Source of the DNA: Holophagae bacterium
GTDB lineage: Bacteria; Acidobacteriota; Holophagae; Acanthopleuribacterales; Acanthopleuribacteraceae
Assembly: GCA_030429565.1 (NCBI GenBank)
Contig: JAUIFE010000011.1
Span: 1-64,000 of the forward strand
Direction: 5' to 3'
DNA: 64,000 bases
Shown here: positions 38,801 through 48,026 of the stretch, piece after piece
How positions within the stretch are numbered: position 1 is the first letter of the stretch
How the letters are laid out: every line of letters begins with the position of its first letter
Notes under the pieces: model-generated
What the model was told of the DNA's origin: nothing
Database searches by the model: none
Seen by the model: the letters and a program-made list of their open reading frames with translations, nothing else
Program-made: the position numbers and the translations under genes

Positions 38801-39957
38801 GACGCGTAATTGCGGTAGGCAATGGCAATACTTTCCGAATTTTCGACGTCCTTCAACAGGTCCATCGCCTCTTCCATGAGCCTCAGCGCGGCTTCGGCGT
38901 CGCCCTCCTGTTGGGTTAGCAAGGCCAGCTCCAATTTGCATTCGCCAATCGGTTCCTTGCGATCAATTTGCGCGGCCAACGCCAGTGCGCGCTCGCTGTA
39001 AACGCGGGCTTTGGGTAGATCACCCAAAAGGCGGTAGATGCGCGCCGCGTTGAGGTGGGCTTGGGTTTGCTCGAGGGGGTCGCCGTAATCGGCGCGAATA
39101 TTAAGCGCACGGTCGAACATGTCGCGTGCTTTTTCGAGCTGATTGGTGGACATGAAGACAAAACCCATGTTGCCGATGGTGGTTGCCAGCGAACCGTGCA
39201 TTTCAAGTTGTTCTTTGAGGACGACGGCTTTTTCAAAATACTCGAGCGCTTTTTCGTTTCGTTTGAGGGTTTGGTAGACCATGCCGATGTTGTTGTAAGT
39301 CTTGGCCAGGGCGGCATTGTTGCCGGCTTCGCGATACAGCGCCAGCGCGCGCAGGTTGTAGTCCAGCGAAACCTCGTATTCACCCAAGCGGCGGTGTAAC
39401 ACACCCAAATTATTTAGCGTTTCGGCGGTTTCAGCCGGTACGGCGCGGCCCTCTTGCAGTTTGAGTGCTTGGCGGTTGTCGGCGATGGCGTCGCGGTAAC
39501 GGCCGCCGTAAAACGCCAGCACGGCGCGGTCGGTCAGGGCGGTGGCGTACCACAGGATGCCTTCCTCGTTCATGGCCTCGGCGGTGTGAAGGCGCTCGTC
39601 GAGTATTTTTTGCGCTTCTTCTTCCTGACCCAGATTGACATTGGCCCAAAAGGCCAATTCCAGCGCCGTCAGCTTTTGCTGCTGATTGGGGTTGTTGGCC
39701 AGCAAGCGATTGATTTCGGGTAATAAGGTGTCGCGTACGGCTTGGGGGTCGCTGTCCACGCGCTGCTTGCCCTGTTGCAACAGGGTTTGGATATGGGCGC
39801 TGTCGGTGGTTTGCGCGGCCGGCGCCGTCGCTTGCTCTTGGGCGAATACGGACGCAAGGCCCGCGCTGAAAAGCAAGCTGACCATAACCACCCGGACAAC
39901 GCTTCGCTGGTGGGAAGCGGACCGGTGGTCGGACCGACGGTGGAATCGAAGACACAA
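35839..39957 (-). CDS. Double-kinase hybrid sensor (TPR-HisKA-HATPase-REC-GAF-HK)
   Basis: This is a 1372-residue hybrid sensor. The start is uncertain: TTG 39957 lies behind AAAGGGG at a long spacing, followed by a signal-like stretch (VVMVSLLFSAGLASVFA). A periplasmic TPR region, coiled coil and membrane helix (about 463-480) follow. The first kinase core has H510 (TSHELRTPLNG) with N and G boxes (HNLIHNAIKF, DTGIGI, GTGLGLAI). A receiver has D818 (VLLDVMMPN) and K in YLTKPV. A GAF-like domain (about 900-1060) comes next. A second kinase module has H1109 in ASVLHNLGNALNS, its own N box (HHLIGNAARAIQ) and DNGIGI. The second module's dimerisation helix is of the HxxGN type. No separate response regulator is adjacent. 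Confidence 0.9.
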   Translation of the reverse strand: MCLRFHRRSDHRSASHQRSVVRVVMVSLLFSAGLASVFAQEQATAPAAQTTDSAHIQTLLQQGKQRVDSDPQAVRDTLLPEINRLLANNPNQQQKLTALELAFWANVNLGQEEEAQKILDERLHTAEAMNEEGILWYATALTDRAVLAFYGGRYRDAIADNRQALKLQEGRAVPAETAETLNNLGVLHRRLGEYEVSLDYNLRALALYREAGNNAALAKTYNNIGMVYQTLKRNEKALEYFEKAVVLKEQLEMHGSLATTIGNMGFVFMSTNQLEKARDMFDRALNIRADYGDPLEQTQAHLNAARIYRLLGDLPKARVYSERALALAAQIDRKEPIGECKLELALLTQQEGDAEAALRLMEEAMDLLKDVENSESIAIAYRNYASIAADNGQWEKAYRIHQHYKELQDRLFNAEAARAVTGLHAKFENDQREAEIERLKRENQSKADEVRAQRRLRHAWILSLVLLFSVLTALVARHHARRKYEREKELNDELTRLDRLKDDFLANTSHELRTPLNGIIGLAESLADGATGELGDATKRNLDMIIASGKRLGTLIDDLLDYSKIANQSLRISTRPLQLHGVVEMVLNVSRPMLGTKPIDILNQIPVGLPLVQADENRLIQIFHNLIHNAIKFTLEGQITVRAHAGESQVVIEVTDTGIGIPSEHFDAVFKAFQQVEGAITRRHPGTGLGLAITKELVSLHRGSIWVESLEGQGTCFSFTLPIAVADSTSQAPEPAEAEASPTKVPAETDEPTEKMRAVELPSFKAFRILVVDDEEVNRQVLVNHLSIRDYEVVEAASGTEALAKLNEPQGFQLVLLDVMMPNTSGYQVCEEIRRRWSPSELPVLFLTAKSRLQDLVRGFTVGANDYLTKPVTKEELLARVDIHAQLARAGRDQERRILERTAGLQRQNQELETLNEIVKTVNREVEIKALAQTLLDQALNLLPQIKSGGLLLRDHQTNHFTFAALVGYDARSVSPIRFDFQEAMRRYTGHIGLADGVWLISNPGKRPGREKFAGLPMPGSLLTVTLPVDDYLLEGILIFDNESNQELIRESDIARLIRFREHAITALNKACHVEKLLKTTESLRVTQRRLIETAHLAGRAEIAASVLHNLGNALNSVVASAMVIQDRLDTERVRKTLSRIARHLSKSETTDDAAGAKVTPQNLALGIAEIVEIIHENERHAGEEVLRLVETIEGIRDIVSAQESYSQVAGYSEDVDLRELFQELIQAEKAGMSGLGIPISAEITAQHRVPLQRFKLITVLHHLIGNAARAIQQKGGEGEIHIHDAWHDNGRFRIVVSDNGIGIASEELSAIFSRGHSRPGNEHDLSLHLTANTITDMGGRLWAESDGIGHGARFIIELPDHSAVEQALKPA

Positions 39958-40081
39958 AGCGGGATGACCCCTTTCTTAAGGAATCGGCATGGTGGCCGGA
40001 ATAAATCGTAAACGCGGGGTTGGAAACAGCGTCGATTGGCGCGGTTGCGTTGCCTCGCCTAGTCTGTCTTTCGGTTAAAAC

Positions 40082-40996
40082 CTACTTGAGGTTAACATTC
40101 AGCGGCGGGGCGGTTAATCGATCGCCGTCATAGTCGTTGACCGGGCCGAACCTTTCGCCTTGCTCCCATTGGCGACGGGCTTCGTCGATCTCCGCCGTGG
40201 TGCGCGCCACGAAGTTCCACCACAGAAGGATGTTTTCCTCGAAAGGGCGCCCGCCGACCACGACAAATCGCGTGCCTGCCGCCGCGCTAAAGGAAAAGTG
40301 GTCGCGTCGGCGGCCGAGGTCGTAGAGGTTGCCGACGGTCATGGTGACATCGCCGGCGGTGAGGCTGCCGCCGACGGGCACCAGACCGTATTCCCACTCG
40401 GGATTGAGCGCGAACTGATGGGTGCCGGCGGCGCCGACGGTAACGTCAAAGCCGGTCATGGGCGAGTACACCTTGGGTTCGGCTTTTAGCCCCAGCGCTT
40501 CACCCAGGAAGACCTGAATGTCGAGGGCGCCCAAGCTCAGACGCGGTGCCTCGGGCACGTGTTGAAAATCGGGTTCACAATCGCGATCACGGTCGGGCAG
40601 CGCGATCCAAAATTGGACGCCGTGGACGCGGCCGCTGTTTTCCGGCGGGGTTTCCTCGGAGTGGGCGATACCTTTCCCGGCCGTCATTAAATTCAACGCG
40701 CCTGGTCGAATGACCTGGTTGAAGCCCAAACTGTCCTTGTGGTGGATCTCGCCTTCCAGCAGCCAGGTCACCGTTTGCAGGCCGATATGCGGATGTGGCG
40801 CGACGTCCATGGCTTTACCGGTAAAGTCGAGCGGACCGAAATGGTCGAGGAAACACCAGGCACCGATCATGCGTTTGTGGCGGTTGGGTAAAGCACGGCG
40901 AATTTTCAGACCGCCGCCGAGCATGGCTTCTTTCACTGGGTAAACGGTGATCGGTTGGGGGTCGGCCGGTTGGGCAGGATCGTGCAAATCGGTCAC
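40082..40996 (-). CDS. Pirin family protein
   Basis: This is a 304-residue bicupin. GTG 40996 is chosen because it lies six bases behind GAGAGG; the longer frame upstream is arginine/proline-rich and not protein-like. Pirin hallmarks are GAWCFLDHFGP, then the metal site VAPHPHIGLQTVTWLLEGEIHHKDSLG (two His, one His and one Glu as in other pirins), GALNLMTAGKGIAHSEE and GVQFWIALP. The family includes iron-bound redox sensors and quercetinases; which applies cannot be told from sequence alone. It appears monocistronic. Confidence 0.88.
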   Translation of the reverse strand: MTDLHDPAQPADPQPITVYPVKEAMLGGGLKIRRALPNRHKRMIGAWCFLDHFGPLDFTGKAMDVAPHPHIGLQTVTWLLEGEIHHKDSLGFNQVIRPGALNLMTAGKGIAHSEETPPENSGRVHGVQFWIALPDRDRDCEPDFQHVPEAPRLSLGALDIQVFLGEALGLKAEPKVYSPMTGFDVTVGAAGTHQFALNPEWEYGLVPVGGSLTAGDVTMTVGNLYDLGRRRDHFSFSAAAGTRFVVVGGRPFEENILLWWNFVARTTAEIDEARRQWEQGERFGPVNDYDGDRLTAPPLNVNLK

Positions 40997-41361
40997 GGGA
41001 AACCTCTCAGTGGCTGTCGTGGATGACGGTAGGCGTGGGCGGGTGTTGCGTCGCGGGGTGCAGCGACGCGGGCTGGTTGACTTCGGCTCTTTATTATAGG
41101 GGTTTATGGCGAAAAACGGCCAGCCTGGCCAGGGGGGGCGCTTCGGGTTGTCGTTTTCCTTAACGGGAAAGCGAGCGATTTTGCTAAAACCTGAAAGGTT
41201 CGCGCTGCGGCGGCGCACGGCTTCACCATTGTGTTTCGCGCTTTGATTTGGCGCGTCGGTACGGCATGACCGCCGTTTTTCCGCGGAAAGGGCTAAAATA
41301 TGCCGGCTTTTGTGCCGTTGGGTTTTTTGGGTTTTGCAATCGCATTGCGGGAGGCGAAAGG

Positions 41362-42128
41362 TTGTTCTTGACTTGGATGATGATGTGCCTGGCGAGTGCC
41401 GGTACTTGGACGGTTACGCCGGCGCTATCCGCCGTGACGGCCATGCCGGCGGTGGGTGTACCTCGCGCCGCCTATCGCCGCGACGATTGGCAGCCGCATC
41501 TGGCGAGCTTGCGCCGTGAGTTCGGTCGCAACAAAGAAATTCCGGCCCAATACGAACTGGAAACACTGATCGCTTTGTCGCACTTTCCCGCGCTTAAGGA
41601 CACGCGCATTCGTTTTGTCTTGCGTTCCAAAGCGCCGATTTCATCGCGACCCTTTGTGTGGACCCTGTTGCGCGGCAAGAAAAGTCGCCGCGTGTACCGA
41701 ATCGGCATTGACGAAAGCGATCGCTGGAGCGGCTCGCCGGCGCTGCTCAAGAATATGAGTTTTAACGCGCGGATCGGTGCGCTTGGCCACGAACTTGCCC
41801 ACACTGATTACTACGAAACCAAACGCTGGTTTCACTTTATTGCGATTGGCGCTTCCTTTGTTTCCAAACGCTTCCACAAAAATTTCGAGCGCGGCACCGA
41901 TCAGCGCGCCATCGAAGCGGGTTTGGGGTACCAGTTGTGGCTGTGGTCGCGCGATATTCGCGGTGGCCGCTTGGCGGAAAGTCCCAACAGTTGGTTGGAT
42001 CGCTTTTACTATGCGCCGGCGGTTATTCAAGACCAAATGGAGGCGCTGCCCGCTTATGAGGGGTTACCTGAAATCGGTGACAGCGAGGACGTGGGTCCGT
42101 CGACGGACGAACCCACCAACGGCGTCTT

Positions 42129-42132
<4 letters not shown>
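41362..42132 (+). CDS. Exported protein with an HExxH zinc-peptidase motif
   Basis: This protein has about 256 residues. TTG 41362 behind GGGAGG is preferred over ATG 41377, both followed by a signal peptide (LTWMMMCLASAGTWTV to ALSA). The centre has NARIGALGHELAHTDYYETKRW, an HExxH zinc motif on a helix, followed by RFHKNFERGTDQRAIEAG, where a Glu could be the third ligand. The family is not recognised; it is smaller than M48 enzymes and lacks their multiple membrane helices. The gene's last four bases overlap the convergent SDR gene (shared TTAG). Confidence 0.7.
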
Positions 42133-42959
<827 letters not shown>

Positions 42960-43112
42960 GATCCTTCCTTTGCGTGGCCGGCGGCAAGCCAAGTCGCAAG
43001 GGCGTGGGCGCGCCGACCCATTTTTCTAGAACGTTATTCTAAGTGCTCGCATCTTACCGCAAATCAGGCGGTCGGGCAGCGCAAATTTCACAGGCTTCGG
43101 CTGACCCCGACT

Positions 43113-43153
43113 AAAAAAAGGGGGGAGCCGGCACTCGTAAGCGCCACCTCCCC
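43113..43153 (-). terminator. Rho-independent terminator of the small membrane protein gene
   Basis: On the minus strand GGGGAG (43153-43148) pairs with CTCCCC (43127-43122) around a partly paired loop, followed by a run of seven T (43119-43113). It lies 30 bp past the stop of the gene at 43183-43617. Confidence 0.7.
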
Positions 43154-43182
43154 ACCGGTTGCGGAGAATCGGAAAGGCGCGA

Positions 43183-43617
43183 TTAGCGCGCGTGGGGCAC
43201 GGCTGCGAGGATGGCCATGGCGGTGTCGTTGGGGACCTCGGCGGCGGGTAAGTCGGCGCTGGATGGTTCCGCCGTGCCAGTCGGGCTGGTGGCGCTGCCT
43301 GAAACGGAAGGGGGCGTGACGGTAGGTAGACGGGGCGCCGCTGCAAGGGTGTTTTGATCCAAGACGATGGGTTGGTATGTGCTGTGGTGCGGCACGTCTT
43401 GGACGGTGGCAAGTTGGGTTTCGATCGGGTCACTTTGGTCGGGTTGCGGGACGGCCTGAATGGTTCCGGCACCAACAATCAAGGCCAACATAAGGACAAG
43501 TGCCGCCTTGTGGCGACTTTGGGCGGTTTTAGCGAGGTGCTGATGGCGATCGCGGTGGTCACCGACGATCGAACTGAGCGAAGCGGGCGCGTGTTTTTTT
43601 TGGGGTAAACGAGCCAT
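43183..43617 (-). CDS. Small single-pass membrane protein of unknown function
   Basis: This 144-residue protein is taken to start at ATG 43617 (AGGTAGGA upstream); longer versions read through unlikely sequence. There is a basic N-terminus (MARLPQKKHAP, RHKAA), one membrane helix (LVLMLALIVGAGTIQAV, about 42-58), then a Pro/Ser/Thr/Ala-rich extracytoplasmic tail. No domain was recognised. It stands alone with its own terminator. Confidence 0.6.
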   Translation of the reverse strand: MARLPQKKHAPASLSSIVGDHRDRHQHLAKTAQSRHKAALVLMLALIVGAGTIQAVPQPDQSDPIETQLATVQDVPHHSTYQPIVLDQNTLAAAPRLPTVTPPSVSGSATSPTGTAEPSSADLPAAEVPNDTAMAILAAVPHAR

Positions 43618-44449
43618 CGTTGTCCTACCTAGCGAGGATAAAGCCAGGACATAGCGGAGCAAAACCCTCCCAACATGATCGTCAGGCGGGGCAAAACGGT
43701 AATGAATTGTGACACTTTGGAAGATTAATACGATTAGAAGGCATTGGGTGTAAGTTGTCAAGTGAGGAAATTGTTGGGGAACGCGAAATAAGTGGCACGG
43801 AAACGGGTGGTTATTCCTGTCGCGGACGGCTGCTCGGCGCCGTTGCGGCTGTTCGGCATCGACGGGGTCGAAGCAGGAAGGCACGCGTGGGTGAGCGGGC
43901 TCACAGAGCGCGGTAAGCTTCGATGTTTTGCCCGCAAATCCTGTATTTTAGAGCTATCACCGTCGTTGATGCCGTGGTTCGCGGCTTGACGGTTTTGTCA
44001 TGCGGCGCCGTGCGGAGGGGGCAGCGATTGCTTGCCATCGCCCTACCAAACACAGGCGTGCGGCGTGACGGTTCATGAAGCCCTTCGGTTGCTTCGCCAT
44101 TTTTTATTTTTTGTTTGGGACAAATCATGCGTCGGCAATTATTGTTCGGCCTGTTTTTCTTGCGCACTGCCTGATGGATCGAGTAGCTCGTTTCGTTGTA
44201 GGTGTTTAGCGGGGGAGATGGGGTGCCTTGCAGGGGCCGCGCACACGGCGACTCATCGACAACCCTGTCGATGCCGAAAACTTCCTTAAAGGATGAAAGG
44301 GCCGGTAACTTCATGAACCGTAAATCACCACCAGTTTTGGTGGGACGAGAGAGAAAAGGTGTGCCGCGATGGTGCGGGTGCACGACGATATGCGACCCAC
44401 GAATGGGTTTCGCTTGGGTGATTTAACGGAACGAGGGGGTTCTCCTAGC
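43618..44449. other. Long intergenic region upstream of the first M12B gene
   Basis: This 832-base gap holds short frames on both strands without ribosome sites. The stretch 44200-44330 has small hairpins (CGACAACCCTGTCG at 44258-44271), but no riboswitch consensus that I could match. Confidence 0.4.
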
Positions 44450-47400
44450 ATGTGGTACCAGGTTTGCTGTAGATTCGCGATGATTGTGTTGCTGAGCGCG
44501 ACTGCCTTCGCTCAGAGCCTAGAGGTCGATGTCCATTCGCCGGATTTGGCGACCCAATTGGAAGGGGTTGCGCACGGTGAGAAAGTTTTGTTGTACGGCT
44601 TTTCTTTTGACGAACGGCGCGGTGTAACGCCGATGAATTTGGAACGGTTCGACGTGTTTCACCCGCAAGCGGTGATGACCGTGCAAACCGCCAACGGTCC
44701 ACGTGTGGTGGCGGCGCCCAATCACCTTTACTTCAAGGGTTCGGTCGACGGTATGGACGGCTCGGTTGCCTACCTCTCGCAACGTGAAAACGGCGAAGTG
44801 CGCGGCTTGGTGTCTTGGTTGGGCCGCAACTGGATGATCGAAGAGCGGCGCGACCGCAACAACGAACCCCAGGGTTTACAGCAAATCGAAGTCACCGATG
44901 CGGTGGTCAGCGATCCGTACAACTGCGGCATCGAGAATCTGATTCGCGCCGACGAAAAAGCGGGCACGGATCGCGAAACCGAGATCACCCATGCGCCGGC
45001 GCTGCCGCTGACGCGTATGCCGACCGCCGATTACTTCGCCACCGTCGCGATTGAAACCGATTTCGAGTTTTACAACCTGTTTGGCAACGAACAAGACGCC
45101 TTGACCTACATCGGCGATCTGTTCGGTTACATTTCCACCATTTACCAAAATGATTTGGGCACCGCCCTGTTGGTTGGCGACACCAACTTTTGGTCGACCT
45201 CGTCCGATCCCTGGGAAGGGACCAGTACCTCCTGCCAGTTGTATGAGTTCGGCAACTACTGGAACGCCAACAACAGCGCCACGCCCCGCACCATTTCGCA
45301 TTTCCTGAGCGGCAAACGCACCGGCGGCGGTATTGCCTGGGTCGGTGTTTTGTGTCGAGGTGCCTTTAATGTCAACAACGTCAGTTGCAACGGTTTGGAT
45401 TCTAGCGGCACCTATGGCGGCGATTACGGCGTTAGCGCCAACCTGAACGGCAACTTCAACGCAAGCAATCCCAGCATGATTTGGGATGTGGTGGTGGTTG
45501 CTCACGAAATCGGCCACAACTTTAACTCGCCACACACGCACTGCTACAACGGCGTTGGCGGTAACGCTGAACCCGTCGACCAGTGTTACTCTGGTCAAAG
45601 TGGTTGTTACAGCGGATCAACCTCGCTGCCCTGTGGTCAGTCCGGCGCCGGCTGCGGCACCATCATGAGTTACTGTCACTTACTCAGTGGCGGCACCAGC
45701 AACATCGCCCCCAGTTTTGGTTTGAATCATCCCCACGGCGTTGAGCCCGATCGCGTGCCGACGCGCATGCGCGACCACGTCGTTTCCCGCTCCAGCAGCA
45801 ACCCAACCTGTTTACCCGAAGTCTGTACCGCGCCTTCGATTACCGCGCAAAGCAGCAGCTCGACCCAATGTGTCGGCGCCAACATCACCTTGTCGGTGAC
45901 CGCTGAAGGTTCCGGTTTGAGCTATCAGTGGTACAAAAACGGCAATGAGGTCGCCGGTGCTACCGGTGCGACGCTGGTGTTTAACGGCATTCAAAGCGGC
46001 GACGGCGGTAGCTACACTTGTATCATCACTAACTCGTGTGGTGATGCTACCTCCACCGCTATTGTGGTGACCGTCGAAACCGGCACCCAGGTAACCAATC
46101 AGCCCGCCGCGCAAGACCTATGTGCCGGTGCTACGCTCGAGTTGAGTGTGAGTGTGACCGGCAGTGGTTTGACCTACCAATGGCAACGCAACGAACAGAA
46201 CATCGCCGGTGCCACCAGCGCGACCTATACCAAGGCCGATGTTGTCACAGGCGACGCCGGCAGTTACCGCTGTGTGATTAGCTCGGCTTCTTGTGGCACG
46301 CTCAACACCAACGCGGCGATTGTCTCGGTTGGCAGCACACCCGCTGTGCAGGAACATCCGCAAGCCGCGACGCGCTGTCTCGGCAGCGAGGTCGGTTTCT
46401 CCGTCATCGCCGAGGGTGGTGGTTTGAGTTACCAATGGCAAAAAGACGGCAACGATTTGGCCGGTGAGGTTCAGGCCACATTGGTTTTAAGCAATCTTAC
46501 GCAAGCCGATGCCGGCGCCTACCGCTGCTTGGTTCGCAACGACTGTGGCAGTGTGCTTTCCAGCGCGGGTCGCCTGACCTTAACCGAAGGAACCGCCATT
46601 ACCAGCCAACCGCAAGGTGCCGAAGTCTGTGCCGGTGACAGCGCCACGCTGACGATTGCCGCGACCGGTCCCAATCTCACCTACCAATGGCAACGCGACT
46701 TGGAGAGCTTGGCAGGTGAAACCAGTGCCACCCTGAGCTTGTCCAACATTCAGGGCAACAATAGTTACCGCTGTATTGTGCGCAGCGATTGCGGCATAAT
46801 GCTGTCCGATTCGGTGACGGTCGGATTGGCGCAGTTACCCGTGATTACTGAAGAGCCGACCTCACAAGGCGTCTGCGTCGGTGAAACGGCGCAGTTCCGT
46901 GTTGCCGCCAACAGCGAAGCCGACTTGCGCTACCAGTGGCGCAAAAACGGCCAAAACATGGCGGGCCAAAATGCCGCGCTGCTGGATTTGGGTGCCGTCG
47001 AAAGCGACGATGCGGGCAGCTACTACTGCGTGGTTTGGAACAGCGCTTGCGGTTCCGTGGTTACTGAAACCGTGACCTTGCAAGTGTCGGCGACGCCGGA
47101 AATTACCAGTCAACCCGCCGACGTTTTCGGCTGCTTGGGTGATCAAGTTTCCATGACCGTGTCGGCAACCGGCGCGAGCAGCTACCAATGGCGCAAGGAT
47201 GGTCAAGCGCTCAATGGTCAAACTCAGGCAACCCTGAATTTGGACCTGCAAGACTTCGCTCAAGAAGGCGCTTACGACTGCGTCATCGAAAACACCTGTG
47301 GTTCCGTCACCACCCGCGTGGTGAATGTCAGCTTTGACTCGGCCTTTGACGTGGTCATTCTGACCTCCTCGGTGGCGCAAGGTTTGACGCCGGCTGTGCT

Positions 47401-47767
47401 TGAAGGTCAAGTTTCTTGTCGCACCAACGACATGTCTTGGCTGTGGCAGGATTTCGCGACGGGTAATGTGTTGTCGCAGAACAGTTTAACCCTCGAAATG
47501 CCGTTCCTCTACGAGCAGACTTCAGTGGTTGTGTTGCGGGTCGAAGATTCTGGTGAAGGCCAGGTCATTCGCCGTTATGCCACCGTGCTGGTTTCCGAGG
47601 ACGACGGCTACGTTGATATTAATGGAGACGGCTGTAACAGCATGGCCGACTTGCACGTGCTCGCCGACCAGTGGCGCGCGAGCGCGGAGAACACGCCGAA
47701 CGGCGATAACGTTATTGATGTTAGGGATTTCCTCTACATCGATACAAGTGACAACTGTCCTCAATAA
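44450..47767 (+). CDS. Secreted M12B-like metallopeptidase with six Ig-like domains
   Basis: This is an 1105-residue exported protein. ATG 44450 is followed by a signal peptide (MIVLLSATAFA). A pro-region (VLLYGFSFDERRGVTPMNL to WMIEERRD) precedes the reprolysin-like domain. The zinc motif HEIGHNFNSPH has H352, E353, H356 and H362, and the Met-turn is IMSYCH. Many paired cysteines follow. From about residue 465 six Ig-like repeats share 'CxGxxxxLxVxAxGxxLxYQWxKNGxxxxGxTxAxLxLxxxxxxDAGxYxCxVxNxCG'. A conserved ~90-residue domain and an EF-hand-like tail ending in C-P close the protein. It is probably an extracellular protease displayed on or released from the cell. It is a tandem paralogue of the next gene. 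Confidence 0.85.
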   Translation: MWYQVCCRFAMIVLLSATAFAQSLEVDVHSPDLATQLEGVAHGEKVLLYGFSFDERRGVTPMNLERFDVFHPQAVMTVQTANGPRVVAAPNHLYFKGSVDGMDGSVAYLSQRENGEVRGLVSWLGRNWMIEERRDRNNEPQGLQQIEVTDAVVSDPYNCGIENLIRADEKAGTDRETEITHAPALPLTRMPTADYFATVAIETDFEFYNLFGNEQDALTYIGDLFGYISTIYQNDLGTALLVGDTNFWSTSSDPWEGTSTSCQLYEFGNYWNANNSATPRTISHFLSGKRTGGGIAWVGVLCRGAFNVNNVSCNGLDSSGTYGGDYGVSANLNGNFNASNPSMIWDVVVVAHEIGHNFNSPHTHCYNGVGGNAEPVDQCYSGQSGCYSGSTSLPCGQSGAGCGTIMSYCHLLSGGTSNIAPSFGLNHPHGVEPDRVPTRMRDHVVSRSSSNPTCLPEVCTAPSITAQSSSSTQCVGANITLSVTAEGSGLSYQWYKNGNEVAGATGATLVFNGIQSGDGGSYTCIITNSCGDATSTAIVVTVETGTQVTNQPAAQDLCAGATLELSVSVTGSGLTYQWQRNEQNIAGATSATYTKADVVTGDAGSYRCVISSASCGTLNTNAAIVSVGSTPAVQEHPQAATRCLGSEVGFSVIAEGGGLSYQWQKDGNDLAGEVQATLVLSNLTQADAGAYRCLVRNDCGSVLSSAGRLTLTEGTAITSQPQGAEVCAGDSATLTIAATGPNLTYQWQRDLESLAGETSATLSLSNIQGNNSYRCIVRSDCGIMLSDSVTVGLAQLPVITEEPTSQGVCVGETAQFRVAANSEADLRYQWRKNGQNMAGQNAALLDLGAVESDDAGSYYCVVWNSACGSVVTETVTLQVSATPEITSQPADVFGCLGDQVSMTVSATGASSYQWRKDGQALNGQTQATLNLDLQDFAQEGAYDCVIENTCGSVTTRVVNVSFDSAFDVVILTSSVAQGLTPAVLEGQVSCRTNDMSWLWQDFATGNVLSQNSLTLEMPFLYEQTSVVVLRVEDSGEGQVIRRYATVLVSEDDGYVDINGDGCNSMADLHVLADQWRASAENTPNGDNVIDVRDFLYIDTSDNCPQ

Positions 47768-48026
47768 CACGTTAACCAGACACCAGGCTCGGCGCGCTTC
47801 GGCAAGCCGGGTCTTCTGTCTTTGACCAAAAAAGCGCGATGTGTGTGGATGATTTTTGGCAAAGATTTGGGCGGAACAGTTTGGGAAAGTAAAGGCGCAC
47901 GGCTCGTGTGCCGGCCTTTTTCCATGCTGTTGCAACCCGGAATCTTCGCCAAAATAGCCGCCCACCATCGCGCTTTTTTGGTTTTAACGGGCCCTTCTTT
48001 CGACCGGCTCCTTTATGGAGGCTTCC

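Noticed and set aside
43561..43590. Another copy of the palindromic element (GAACTGAGCGAAGC)
   Set aside because: Only about ten bases match, it lies within a coding region, and neither the second arm nor a duplication is present.
44200..44340. A possible riboswitch upstream of the first M12B gene
   Set aside because: Small hairpins and G-rich stretches are present, but I could not match a c-di-GMP, cobalamin or other consensus core.
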